Source of the DNA: Bacteroidia bacterium
Lineage (GTDB): Bacteria; Bacteroidota; Bacteroidia; M30B66
NCBI GenBank assembly: GCA_018401705.1
Contig: JAGYKL010000013.1
Span: forward strand, 1 to 64,000
DNA length: 64,000 bases
Direction of reading: 5' to 3'
Shown: positions 35,840 through 44,270 of the stretch, piece after piece
Layout: each line of letters begins with the position of its first letter
Numbering within the stretch: the first letter of the stretch is position 1
Program-made: the position numbers and the translations under genes
The notes under the pieces: generated by a model
Told to the model about the DNA's origin: nothing
Database searches by the model: none
The model's input: only the letters and a program-made list of their open reading frames with translations

Positions 35840-36478
35840 ATGAATACAATTAAAGTTATGCTTTTTGATGATAATTCAAAAATTCTTGATTCAATGAGTA
35901 TGCTATTAGATACTCATGAAGGCTTTGATGTTTGTGGAGCCTATTCTAATGTCTTGAATTGCCTAGAAGAGGTGAAAATAAAAAAACCTGATATTGTTTT
36001 AATGGATATTGATATGCCAGGACTTAATGGTCTTGAAGGTTTAAAGCTCCTCACAAAGAAATACCCTGATCTTCCTGTATTAATGCTCACTTCATTTGAT
36101 GATGAGCAAAAAGTATATTCTGCCTTAAGAAATGGTGCCAGAGGATATTTACTTAAAAGTATGCCTCCAGATACTATTGTGAATTCTATAAAAGAAGCGT
36201 ATGCCGGAGGGGTTCCAATGTCAGATAGAGTCGCAAACAAGGTCCTTGATTATTTTCGAAAAGCAAGTAGAGGAAATGTTGATTATCATCTCACAGAGAG
36301 AGAATTAGATGTTTTAAGACTACTTGTTAATGGATTGAGTTATCAGCAAGTTGCAGATGAATTATCAATAAGTTATGAAACGGTGAGAACTCACATCAAG
36401 CACTTATACGCAAAACTGGGAGTAGCAACCTTAGCTGAAGCGGTCGTTAAAGCAGTGAAGGAAGATCTTATTGATTAG
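35840..36478 (+). CDS. NarL/LuxR-type response regulator
   Basis: 212 residues: receiver with FDDN pocket, phospho-acceptor Asp in LMDIDMPG, Lys in YLLKSM, then LuxR helix-turn-helix (LTERELDVLRLLVNG, then YQQVADELSISYETVRTHI). Six bases after the sensor kinase, so one operon. A TATCCCC/GGGGATA inverted repeat lies ten bases after its stop, before the next gene's promoter, and is a good candidate for its binding site. Confidence 0.94.
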   Translation: MNTIKVMLFDDNSKILDSMSMLLDTHEGFDVCGAYSNVLNCLEEVKIKKPDIVLMDIDMPGLNGLEGLKLLTKKYPDLPVLMLTSFDDEQKVYSALRNGARGYLLKSMPPDTIVNSIKEAYAGGVPMSDRVANKVLDYFRKASRGNVDYHLTERELDVLRLLVNGLSYQQVADELSISYETVRTHIKHLYAKLGVATLAEAVVKAVKEDLID

Positions 36479-36487
36479 TCTGTTTAA

Positions 36488-36536
36488 TATCCCCGAAACT
36501 GGGGATAGCTTTGGATTGATTCATTTTTCAACTTTG
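36488..36536 (+). promoter_or_regulatory. inverted repeat TATCCCC-N6-GGGGATA and -7 box of the lipoprotein gene
   Basis: Perfect seven-base arms at 36488-36494 and 36501-36507. CAACTTTG (36529-36536) is seven of eight to the -7 consensus. The repeat is centred ~45 bases before the predicted start, where an activator touching RNA polymerase would sit. No T-tract follows, so it is not a terminator. Confidence 0.5.
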
Positions 36537-36556
36537 ACAAACAAAATCTTGAAGTC

Positions 36557-37744
36557 ATGAAAAATCAACTCAATCCAATTTTCTGCTTATTTATTTTCGC
36601 TGTTCTTTTGTCTTCTTGCAGTTCGAATAAATCAAACGTCGATGAGCAATTCTCCGATAATTCTTCCAGTGAAGGATTCTTTGGGGGCATTTTCTCTGAT
36701 AATGATATTAGTTTCGTTACAGTTAGCGACCCAAAAGAAAATGCTTTTAAAGTGAATCTTCCTAAAGGATGGAATTCTGAAGTTTCTTTGGTTAGAAGGG
36801 GGACTCAATATAGAAATGTTGGTGTATCAAATAGTCCAGATGGCAAAACGAGTTTGTTTTTTGGCGATCCTTCTTTGCCTTATTTCAGTTTGCCTATTTC
36901 TGAATATGGTATGCGCGAAGGCATGCAAACAGGGGATCCTTTACTTCAAGTGAGTCGATTTATTTCTCCCGACAAATTTTTCTCCAATTATGTAAAAAAG
37001 AAGCATTCAAATAAACCGGGCTTTAGGATAACTAATGTTCAGCCAAACAATAACATAAAACAATCTTGGGAAAGTGAAATCCAAAAGGCGGGCGTTCAAG
37101 CCCAAATATCTACAGCAGATATCAGTTTCGAGTTTGTGAATGGCAATGAAAAAATTGCTGGAAAGGTTCAGGGAGTTTGTTTCCTTTTACAACAAGGATG
37201 GGGGGTAAGCCTTAATGGTTATACTACACAAGCCTCAAATATAGATGTAGCAGAGAAATGTTTGGCAGAAATGACAAGTTCATTTAAATCAAATGAGGAA
37301 TGGATGACAAGAGAGAATAAAATGGCTGCTCAAAGAATGAATGCACAGCATCAACAAAATATGCAAGCGAGTCAGGCAAGCTTTAATGCTCATCAACAAA
37401 GAATGGCCGCGAACCAAGCAAGTTTTAATGCACACCAAAATAAGATGAAGGGCATATATGCAGCTTCTGACGCACAGTTTAATAATTACATGAGTCAACA
37501 ACAAACCAACGATCAAAGTCATCAGAACTATATGAATCAACAATATAGTAATGATCGCTCACATGAGAATTTTGTTGATTATATTAGAGATGAGCAGCGT
37601 GTTTCTAATGGAGAGCAATATGGTAAAGTTGAGTCAGGATATAATAACTATTATGTAAATGAGTCAACGGGTGAATATTTTGGAACTCAAAGTGAAATGG
37701 ACGTAGTTCCTGATAACTATGAACAGTGGCAGCCAGAGTATTAA
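36557..37744 (+). CDS. lipoprotein with Q/N/H-rich C-terminal half
   Basis: 395 residues. Lipoprotein signal ending LLSSC at Cys21, and a globular domain (~50-250) with VSDPKENAFKVNLPKGWN that I do not recognise. Then a low-complexity helical stretch repeats QASFNAHQ(Q/N)(R/K)M twice and goes on with Q/N/H-rich units (SQQQTNDQSHQNYMNQQYS). The last ~50 residues are acidic and tyrosine-rich. A role in surface binding is possible. Own promoter downstream of the two-component operon. Confidence 0.78.
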   Translation: MKNQLNPIFCLFIFAVLLSSCSSNKSNVDEQFSDNSSSEGFFGGIFSDNDISFVTVSDPKENAFKVNLPKGWNSEVSLVRRGTQYRNVGVSNSPDGKTSLFFGDPSLPYFSLPISEYGMREGMQTGDPLLQVSRFISPDKFFSNYVKKKHSNKPGFRITNVQPNNNIKQSWESEIQKAGVQAQISTADISFEFVNGNEKIAGKVQGVCFLLQQGWGVSLNGYTTQASNIDVAEKCLAEMTSSFKSNEEWMTRENKMAAQRMNAQHQQNMQASQASFNAHQQRMAANQASFNAHQNKMKGIYAASDAQFNNYMSQQQTNDQSHQNYMNQQYSNDRSHENFVDYIRDEQRVSNGEQYGKVESGYNNYYVNESTGEYFGTQSEMDVVPDNYEQWQPEY

Positions 37745-37765
37745 TTCTGAATAATTATTTTTGGA

Positions 37766-37804
37766 TAAGCCGGAATAAGCAATTAGCTTTTTTCGGCTTT
37801 TTTC
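37766..37804 (+). terminator. intrinsic terminator of the lipoprotein gene
   Basis: AAGCCGGAA pairs with TTCGGCTT around an inner AAGC...GCTT stem and runs into TTTTTC. Confidence 0.75.
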
Positions 37805-37857
37805 TTTCAAGAGAAGTAAATAAGGTAATATTGTATTACATCTTAAAATTCAACTAA

Positions 37858-39516
37858 ATGCGATTTGAGCTAATACTTTTTGCCATTTTTGTAACACTTA
37901 ATTCATTTTCTCAAGCATTAAGTGGAACATATACTGTTGGAGGAGCTTCTCCTGATTTTCCTTCGCTTGCTAATGCAGTAAACAATCTAAATAGTGCGGG
38001 AGTAGGAGATGGAGGTGCTGAATTTCTGATAAGGGAGGGAACTTATGAGCTTGCATTTACTATCACAGCTGTTGGTTCTCTTGACAGACCTATTGTTTTT
38101 AGATCTGAAAATAATGACGCGTCACTAGTAAATATAACAACTGTTGTTAATGATGATGTTATTACCATTGATGGAGCTGCATATGTTACATTCGAATATC
38201 TAAGTATTTCTGTTGTGGGTTCTAGTGCTTACAGTGCATTTGAAATACAGGATGGGGCAAATCATATAAATATTAATAACTGCCTGATAAATGGTAGTTC
38301 AGGAAATTTAACTGCTTACGCAGGATCTTGCATTTATGCTTCGGAAAATGTCTTAGCCACAAATTGCAGTGATATCGTTATCTCAGATAATACATTTATA
38401 GGAGGAGCTTATGCCATGAGTTTTGATATGGTTAATGCTGTTTCAGATTCAATTGTTTTTATGAATAATTTCTGCATTAACCAATATGCAGGAGGGTTAT
38501 TCATGAGAGATTTATATGCTCCTGAAGTGATTGGCAACTCTATAAGTACTAATCAAGATGGAAATGTAGGTTATACCGGTATTGGTTGGAATAATTGTGA
38601 TGGACCTGGGAAAATTATTGGCAACTACGTTTTTGCAACGGATAATGGGCGATTGAATTATGGAATTGAGCTAAACAGTAGCGCCGGAGAAACTGGAAAT
38701 CCAATTACAATCGCCAATAATTCAATTCAAGTACAAAATGAAAATAGCATTTGTTATGGTTTAGCTCAATCGAATAATTGTAATAACTATAGAATTTTTC
38801 AGAATACACTATTTATTTCTGGAGGATCATCAAATGGCAATGCTGCATATCAAACATTTACATTTGAGCCAGATACTGATTTCTTTAATAACATATTGAT
38901 TACATCAAGTGAAGGAGGTACTAATAGATGCGTTTATATTGCCAATTCTTCAGGTATCAATTTCATCGACTATAATGTCTACTGGACAAGTAATGCCGGT
39001 TCTAATTTTACTGGTTATTTTGGAGGGTCAGCATACAATGACCTTAATTCATTTGTAGCTGAAACAGGTGAAACATATTCATTATCTATGGATCCAATGA
39101 TGGAATTTGTAATAGGTGTAGGATGGAAAGCTAGTAATGAATTGTTGATGAATACAGGATTGTTTATCGCAGACTATTCCTTAGATATTGACGGAAATAC
39201 AAGAACAGATCCTCCAAGCATTGGAGCGCATGAGGTCGGACAAATTAGCACATCTTTAATTCAAAAAAACACCTCAGAGATTAAATCCTATGTTTCTGAA
39301 AATGAATTAATCGTATTTCTTTCTAATGAAATTAGCCATATCAAAAGTCTGCGATTGTATGATATGAGCGGGAAGCTCATTGATGTTACTGTAAATGGTA
39401 ACAATCATAATTCAATTAATCTTTCAGTTTCAAATATTGCAAGAGGCTGCTATGTTCTCATCATCAATGATGAGGATGATATGGTTTATGCAGGAAAGGT
39501 TGTTTTGTTAAATTAA
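37858..39516 (+). CDS. secreted T9SS protein with right-handed beta-helix
   Basis: 552 residues. Signal peptide (to ~19, ...NSFSQA), then SGTYTVGGASPDFPSLANAV, the typical opening of Bacteroidota parallel beta-helix surface proteins. Repeated short N/I-rich coils (INNCLING, VISDNTFIGG, TIANNSIQV) fill ~90-430. The last ~85 residues form a T9SS-type sorting domain (LRLYDMSGKLIDV ... RGCYVLIIN ... VVLLN). Such helices often bind or cleave polysaccharides, but no catalytic motif stands out. Confidence 0.8.
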   Translation: MRFELILFAIFVTLNSFSQALSGTYTVGGASPDFPSLANAVNNLNSAGVGDGGAEFLIREGTYELAFTITAVGSLDRPIVFRSENNDASLVNITTVVNDDVITIDGAAYVTFEYLSISVVGSSAYSAFEIQDGANHININNCLINGSSGNLTAYAGSCIYASENVLATNCSDIVISDNTFIGGAYAMSFDMVNAVSDSIVFMNNFCINQYAGGLFMRDLYAPEVIGNSISTNQDGNVGYTGIGWNNCDGPGKIIGNYVFATDNGRLNYGIELNSSAGETGNPITIANNSIQVQNENSICYGLAQSNNCNNYRIFQNTLFISGGSSNGNAAYQTFTFEPDTDFFNNILITSSEGGTNRCVYIANSSGINFIDYNVYWTSNAGSNFTGYFGGSAYNDLNSFVAETGETYSLSMDPMMEFVIGVGWKASNELLMNTGLFIADYSLDIDGNTRTDPPSIGAHEVGQISTSLIQKNTSEIKSYVSENELIVFLSNEISHIKSLRLYDMSGKLIDVTVNGNNHNSINLSVSNIARGCYVLIINDEDDMVYAGKVVLLN

Positions 39517-39542
39517 CGTATCTACTTTAATTTATAAAACAC

Positions 39543-39575
39543 AAAAAAGCCTGCTTCACGAATGAAGCAGGCTTT
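39543..39575. terminator. bidirectional intrinsic terminator
   Basis: Thirteen-pair stem AAAGCCTGCTTCA/TGAAGCAGGCTTT with a CGAA loop, between convergent genes. The minus side has the better U-tract (TTTTTTGTGTTTT), so it mainly serves the vWA gene. Confidence 0.88.
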
Positions 39576-39593
39576 ACTTGGTTGTTGAACTGA

Positions 39594-42500
39594 TTATTTA
39601 ACTAGTCTTTGAACTAAACGTTCAGTTGATGTTGATACAGAAATAGTATAAACTCCTAGTGCGTAATCATTAACATTTAAGCGGATGTTAGTTTGATTAT
39701 TCAGAGATGTTACTTGCTCAGCATAAACTAATCTGCCAGCAGTATCAAATACTTCTAAAATCATCTTCTCATCAGCTTTAGTTCCGTCAATTCTAATCAC
39801 AGTGAAATCATCAGCCGGATTTGGATAAAGACCTATTGTTTTTACCTCATCAGGAGTACTGTTGTTATCACCAGCCATTCTAGCTCCAGCATTGTAACAT
39901 GGACCTAATGCAATTACAGCATCAATATCAAATCCATCAGCTGATCCACCGAAGCGGCTGCTATTGATATCAGAAATATCAGTAATTCTAATAAACTGTA
40001 CGAAAGTCATTGAACCAAGGTCAATTGAACCATCTAAGCAGATCTCACCTAAATCAGTCCAGCTTACATTGTCAAAAGAACCTTCAACCTTAGCATGTTC
40101 AGGATAGTTAAGACAAGATGGGTTACCAAAACTTGTTTCTACAATCTGAATATCATCGCCATCATTGTTGAATACAACGTAGTCAAATGCTAATTCAAGT
40201 GAACCTCCGAAACCAAGAGAAACAAAGTTGTAATTGTCTCCATACTGAGGTCCGTCTAAAGCTTTAGCTGGATCATTTCTCATTCCGCTAATAGCATCTC
40301 CGTTTTTCTGAGCACCAGGGACGTAGTTCGAGAATCCTTGCGCAGTGCATGGAACTAATCCATCATCACCTGGGTTATCAGCAGAACCGTTTAGACACTC
40401 AATACCATTTAAGTCATATCCATCTGCATCTGCAGGGAATAATGAAGCATCAGAAGCATCCATGATTTTGATATACTGAGCCCAGCTAAGTACTCCCAAA
40501 TCAAATTCGCCAGAATGAACAGTACTGCCTAAGAATACGAAGTTAACACCATCCTGCGAAGCAAATACATTTGCAGTTTCAGGATAATCTTCAGCAGTAT
40601 AATTCCAAGTAGTTTCTACTACACGTACATCGGCACCCGGACCGTTAGCAATTGGACCATCAAAAGCAAGTGTAATGTGCCCGCCAAATCCTAGTGCGTA
40701 GAAATCAACAGTACCTACAGGTGCAGCAACTGGTAAATCAAGTGCGTTGTCTACAACACTTCTTTCAGCAACTACATCTTCGCCGTTTGCTTGCTTACCT
40801 TGATTAATGTTGAATGCTTCTACACCAACACAATTAGGCTGAACATAGCGACCATGGATACACTCAACAGCATCAACATCATATCCATCTGTAGTAATTG
40901 AGTTACCAAATTCAGCTGGATTACTGATATCTACAATTCTTACGAATCTGATATAGTCAGCGAAAGCACCACCAAAATCAACTTCACCACCTTGAGCTAC
41001 TTCACCAACAGGAACATAGCCTAAACCATCCTGGGAAACCTCAATTCTAGCTTTCTCAGCATTTGGAGATGCAGAAGATTCCCAAATCTTGATGTCATTT
41101 CCAGGGCCATTTGCAATTCCATAACCGAAGTCGATTTCAATCGAACCTCCGAAACCTAGTGAGAAGAAGAATTGCTCTGGAGCCATTACGCTTGGGTTTT
41201 GAGCATCAGGTGCACCTAATACACGACCTGGAATTGAACGTTCAGGAAGGACTGCATTGCCGTCTTTTCTCAATCCTTGGTTAAATGCATAAACTTCAGC
41301 ACCAAGACATCCATCTTGATTAGGTATTACCGTTAATGTTAAGATAACTGTTGAGTCACACTGAGCTGCATTTTGGAAATATGCTGTGTATTCACCCTCA
41401 GCAGTAAGTAAGTTACCATCAAATTCATATGAATCACCTTCATTGATAGTTGCTGAGATGTTTGTAATAGCAGAGCTTTCATTAATTGTAAGGTTCAATT
41501 CATAATTCTGGCAATCTTGAGAGTATGTGTAAACACCTGTTGAAGTATAAGTTTCACCATTAACACTCCAAGTGTAGCTATCACATTCTGTGATTTCAGA
41601 AGCTATTACTTCATTTGGCTCTCCAGTAACATCCCAAGAACAAGAAGTTGTATTGAAAGATGCAACTTCATAACACTCTACCTGAGGTTCAACTGGCATA
41701 TCACCAGTTACATCCCAAGCACAAGTAGTTGTGTTGAAGTTAGCAGTTTCGTAGCAAGCCGTTTGAGGTTCAGCTGGCATATCACCAGTTACATCCCAAG
41801 CACAAGTAGTTGTGTTGAAGTTAGCAGTTTCGTAACAAGCAGTTTGAGGTTCAGCTGGCATATCACCAGTTACATCCCAAGAGCAAGTAGTTGTATTGAA
41901 ATCTGCAGTCTCATAACAAGCAAGTGTAGGCTGAGCCGGTTGTTCACCCGAAACATCCCAAGAACAAGTAGTAGAATTGAATTCAGCGTTTTGCCAGCAT
42001 TCAAGAACCGGTTGTTGAGGCTGAGGAATAATTGTAAGGTTTAAAGTTACCAAAGAATCGCAACCTGCAGCGCTAGCTCCTGGAAATAAAAAAGTAGGTG
42101 TGTTTGTTGATTCAGTGTAAGTAACACCATCAATCCATGTATAAGAAGCGCAAGCTGCTTGCTGATCTATTCCTGTAGAGAATCCTGAACTAACAGTGGC
42201 GTTATCTGAAACTTCATTAGCATTATCTGCAATAGCAGTAGCTAAATTATCGAAGTTTGCAGGAGGAACTCCAACAGTTGCTGTAACCTGAATTGAAACA
42301 GTTTGATCAGCAGTTAGGTTTCCTGCATTATAAGTTAAAGTGTTTCCTGAAATAGAAGAACCATTTGGAGCAGGAGCAACAATTTGAAGATTAGAGAATC
42401 CACTAGGAAATTCATCTTCAATGCGAACATTAATTGCTTGATAATCATATAAACCTCCAGTATTTGTAACTGATATAGTAAAGGTTACTTGTTCGCCAGC

Positions 42501-43517
42501 GCAAACACCAGATTGACTCACCGATTTTTCAATTTCAAGTTCAGTACCGCAGATTACGTTCACAACGGCAGCTAATTGAGAAGCCAGATCTTCAAAATCT
42601 CCAATTGAATAGTCATCTGTAAAGATGTCGCCATTAATTGCAAAATTATCATCACCAGAAATAGCTTTTATATTATCAATATTTAAGTCAGAGCCAATTC
42701 CAATACCAAACATGTGTTTTCCTTGTGCTTTGATTAGATTAGCTTCAGCGATGGCTCTATTCAAAGCCTCACTTGCACTGTAATTTCCATCATTCGGTGT
42801 TCTAACACCACATTCTCCACTTCTGTTATATGCAGTTGGATTTCCATCAGTGAAGAAAATCACAAGATCTCCTTCCAGGCCAATAACCTCTTCCAGAGCA
42901 TCTTCCCAATTAGTCCATCCGGTGCAGTTTCCTGATGAAACAGGATTATAGCTTTGCGAATTATAAGATGAAGTTAAGTAATTGGTGAACCTATTTACAA
43001 ACGTATTATTAACGGTGGTTACACCTAAATTTACCACACTCGCAGTGGTAGCAAATTCAACAATTCGAAGGCTTGCTCCTGAATTGTTAAGTGCGTTGGC
43101 TAATGCCAATGCCCCATTTTCAACATTGGCGGCTTCAGTGCTGTTTATTGAACCAGACTCATCTAAAACAAAAATTACATCCAAATTTGTGCATGAGGTA
43201 TTTGGAGGTAAATCTGGATTTGAATCCGAATCAGTTCTGAGTGCTCCAACTGCTGAATTGTAAAGTGACGCAGCAAAAGACTTAGCTGTCATGCCGTCAG
43301 GCACAATTAATTGATCTGGAGCAGAATAAATAGAGCGAGTTTCTCTGATTCGTTCGACTTTTTGTTTTTCAAGACTATGATTCATAGTCTTTACTTGAGC
43401 GTTAAGGTCAGTTGTTTGCCAGAGAGACAAAAACAAACCTAACAAGAAAACGGCGATTGACGAACTCGTTCGCCAGGCTTTTCTCTTGTTTGAATTTAGA
43501 GAGTAGGTTGTTCTCAT
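39594..43517 (-). CDS. giant T9SS surface protein with vWA domain and internal repeats
   Basis: 1307 residues. Signal-anchor-like N-terminus (~18-40). A von Willebrand A domain begins at ~110 with DVIFVLDESGSI, the MIDAS DxSxS. Next a DUF11-type adhesin domain, five 27-residue repeats of form CYETANFNTTTCAWDVTGDM (residues ~507-641), a short Ig-like region, and three ~125-residue repeats, each with a GFGGS core and DGYD(V/L)(D/N)(A/G)(V/I)EC end. Last is the T9SS type A domain IGLYPNPADDFTVIRID ... LVQRLVK. A likely adhesin or matrix protein at the cell surface. Monocistronic, own terminator. Confidence 0.88.
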   Translation of the reverse strand: MRTTYSLNSNKRKAWRTSSSIAVFLLGLFLSLWQTTDLNAQVKTMNHSLEKQKVERIRETRSIYSAPDQLIVPDGMTAKSFAASLYNSAVGALRTDSDSNPDLPPNTSCTNLDVIFVLDESGSINSTEAANVENGALALANALNNSGASLRIVEFATTASVVNLGVTTVNNTFVNRFTNYLTSSYNSQSYNPVSSGNCTGWTNWEDALEEVIGLEGDLVIFFTDGNPTAYNRSGECGVRTPNDGNYSASEALNRAIAEANLIKAQGKHMFGIGIGSDLNIDNIKAISGDDNFAINGDIFTDDYSIGDFEDLASQLAAVVNVICGTELEIEKSVSQSGVCAGEQVTFTISVTNTGGLYDYQAINVRIEDEFPSGFSNLQIVAPAPNGSSISGNTLTYNAGNLTADQTVSIQVTATVGVPPANFDNLATAIADNANEVSDNATVSSGFSTGIDQQAACASYTWIDGVTYTESTNTPTFLFPGASAAGCDSLVTLNLTIIPQPQQPVLECWQNAEFNSTTCSWDVSGEQPAQPTLACYETADFNTTTCSWDVTGDMPAEPQTACYETANFNTTTCAWDVTGDMPAEPQTACYETANFNTTTCAWDVTGDMPVEPQVECYEVASFNTTSCSWDVTGEPNEVIASEITECDSYTWSVNGETYTSTGVYTYSQDCQNYELNLTINESSAITNISATINEGDSYEFDGNLLTAEGEYTAYFQNAAQCDSTVILTLTVIPNQDGCLGAEVYAFNQGLRKDGNAVLPERSIPGRVLGAPDAQNPSVMAPEQFFFSLGFGGSIEIDFGYGIANGPGNDIKIWESSASPNAEKARIEVSQDGLGYVPVGEVAQGGEVDFGGAFADYIRFVRIVDISNPAEFGNSITTDGYDVDAVECIHGRYVQPNCVGVEAFNINQGKQANGEDVVAERSVVDNALDLPVAAPVGTVDFYALGFGGHITLAFDGPIANGPGADVRVVETTWNYTAEDYPETANVFASQDGVNFVFLGSTVHSGEFDLGVLSWAQYIKIMDASDASLFPADADGYDLNGIECLNGSADNPGDDGLVPCTAQGFSNYVPGAQKNGDAISGMRNDPAKALDGPQYGDNYNFVSLGFGGSLELAFDYVVFNNDGDDIQIVETSFGNPSCLNYPEHAKVEGSFDNVSWTDLGEICLDGSIDLGSMTFVQFIRITDISDINSSRFGGSADGFDIDAVIALGPCYNAGARMAGDNNSTPDEVKTIGLYPNPADDFTVIRIDGTKADEKMILEVFDTAGRLVYAEQVTSLNNQTNIRLNVNDYALGVYTISVSTSTERLVQRLVK
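41595..41999 (-). repeat. five 81-base tandem repeats inside the vWA surface-protein gene
   Basis: In-frame units encoding 27 residues with pattern C-Y-E-x(3)-F-N-T-T-x-C-x-W-D-V-x-G. Units 3 and 4 (41676-41837) are nearly identical in DNA, showing recent duplication; the outer units have diverged. Confidence 0.88.
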
Positions 43518-43712
43518 AGATTAAGTATTTAAGGTTAGGGATTAATTCAAATTATTAGACAATAGGTTTCCATTATGAGCATGAAATGCCCAATTGAAAA
43601 CATCTATGAATAAATAGGCATTTATTCTTCAGATGCTCAAAACAGAAAAATGAGATTAAAAGAGAGTGATGTTTAGAGTATTCACTTTGAAGTTAGGTTA
43701 AGGTTAGTGACA

Positions 43713-43745
43713 CAAATATACTTCATCGATGTAAGAAATGTTACA
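43713..43745 (-). promoter_or_regulatory. promoter and operator-like palindrome of the vWA gene
   Basis: Perfect -7 box TATATTTG (43713-43720, minus strand). TGTAAGAAATGTTACA (43730-43745) is an inverted repeat (TGTAA-N6-TTACA) covering the -33 region. The leader would be ~190 bases. Confidence 0.5.
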
Positions 43746-43861
43746 TAAATTGATGAAAAAAAATCATTTATGCAGCTGCGAATTGCATAAGTACCATATA
43801 ATCAAATATATACAATTGTATTTAAATTGCAAATGGATTAGAGTTTAATGATAGAATTAAA

Positions 43862-44023
43862 CAAAAACCGGGATTTTACACTGTAAAATCCCGGTTGAAG
43901 TTTATCCGAAAAGGGTATCGGATAAAATGGTCCGTATTGAGCAGCCGGACCGTCTTAATTGTGTACACAACCACCTCTTAAGACATGTCATTGATAGAGT
44001 TAGGCGCTTTTTTACAATGACAT
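43862..44023 (-). ncRNA. candidate small structured RNA ending in an intrinsic terminator
   Basis: Read 5' to 3' on the minus strand, five consecutive perfect stems: ATGTCATTG/CAATGACAT (44023-43985), GTCTTAA/TTAAGAC (43984-43952), GGTCCG/CGGACC (43951-43929), TTTATCCGA/TCGGATAAA (43926-43901), and AACCGGGATTTTA/TAAAATCCCGGTT (43896-43866). The last stem runs into TTTTTGTTT, a strong terminator. A near-consensus -7 box (GATATTTG, 44034-44027) ends just before the first stem. Length ~160 nt. I could not match it to tmRNA, RNase P, SRP or 6S RNA. A leader or attenuator for the vWA gene is an alternative. Confidence 0.55.
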
Positions 44024-44026
44024 GAA

Positions 44027-44034
44027 CAAATATC
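44027..44034 (-). promoter_or_regulatory. candidate -7 box of the small RNA
   Basis: GATATTTG, seven of eight to TAnnTTTG, with the first hairpin starting about four bases later. Confidence 0.45.
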
Positions 44035-44054
44035 TTTAAGCATTTTTATTTCTC

Positions 44055-44070
44055 TACGTGTAAAACACCC
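44055..44070 (+). promoter_or_regulatory. ACGTG-type site upstream of the candidate small RNA
   Basis: TACGTGTAAAACACCC: 16 bases identical to the minus strand at 24350-24365, 19 kb away. It overlaps the expected -33 region of the small-RNA promoter. Confidence 0.5.
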
Positions 44071-44270
44071 TCCCGGGGGAGGTGAAAATTCCCATAAAAG
44101 TAATTTTCGTATCTAATGACCTGACATGTAGTTGTTTGCAATTGTTGTCAAATCAAAGACTCATTATGCCAAATGAATATTGGGGATTCAACTCATAATT
44201 TAGTTGCAACACAATCACCGTTAAAGAAAACGACAAATTCATGAAGCAACATTATAAATGAATAGTAGGA

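Larger units (their letters stand above)
43518..44270. other. 753-base non-coding region between vWA gene and its neighbour
   Basis: No credible coding frame. It contains the vWA promoter (~43713-43745), a compact array of five hairpins (43866-44023), an ACGTG-type site (44055-44070) and a GC-rich palindrome CACCCTCCCGGGGGAGGTG (44067-44085). On the minus strand that palindrome is followed by TTTT and may end transcription of the gene at 44271. I see nothing in 44090-44270. Confidence 0.6.

Noticed and set aside
41595-41999. Regular repeats as a possible CRISPR array
   Set aside because: Units are contiguous, in frame and encode a cysteine/tryptophan protein repeat; there are no spacers.
44067-44085. 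GC-rich palindrome CACCCTCCCGGGGGAGGTG as part of the small RNA
   Set aside because: It lies upstream of the -7 box and is better explained as a weak terminator of the gene at 44271.
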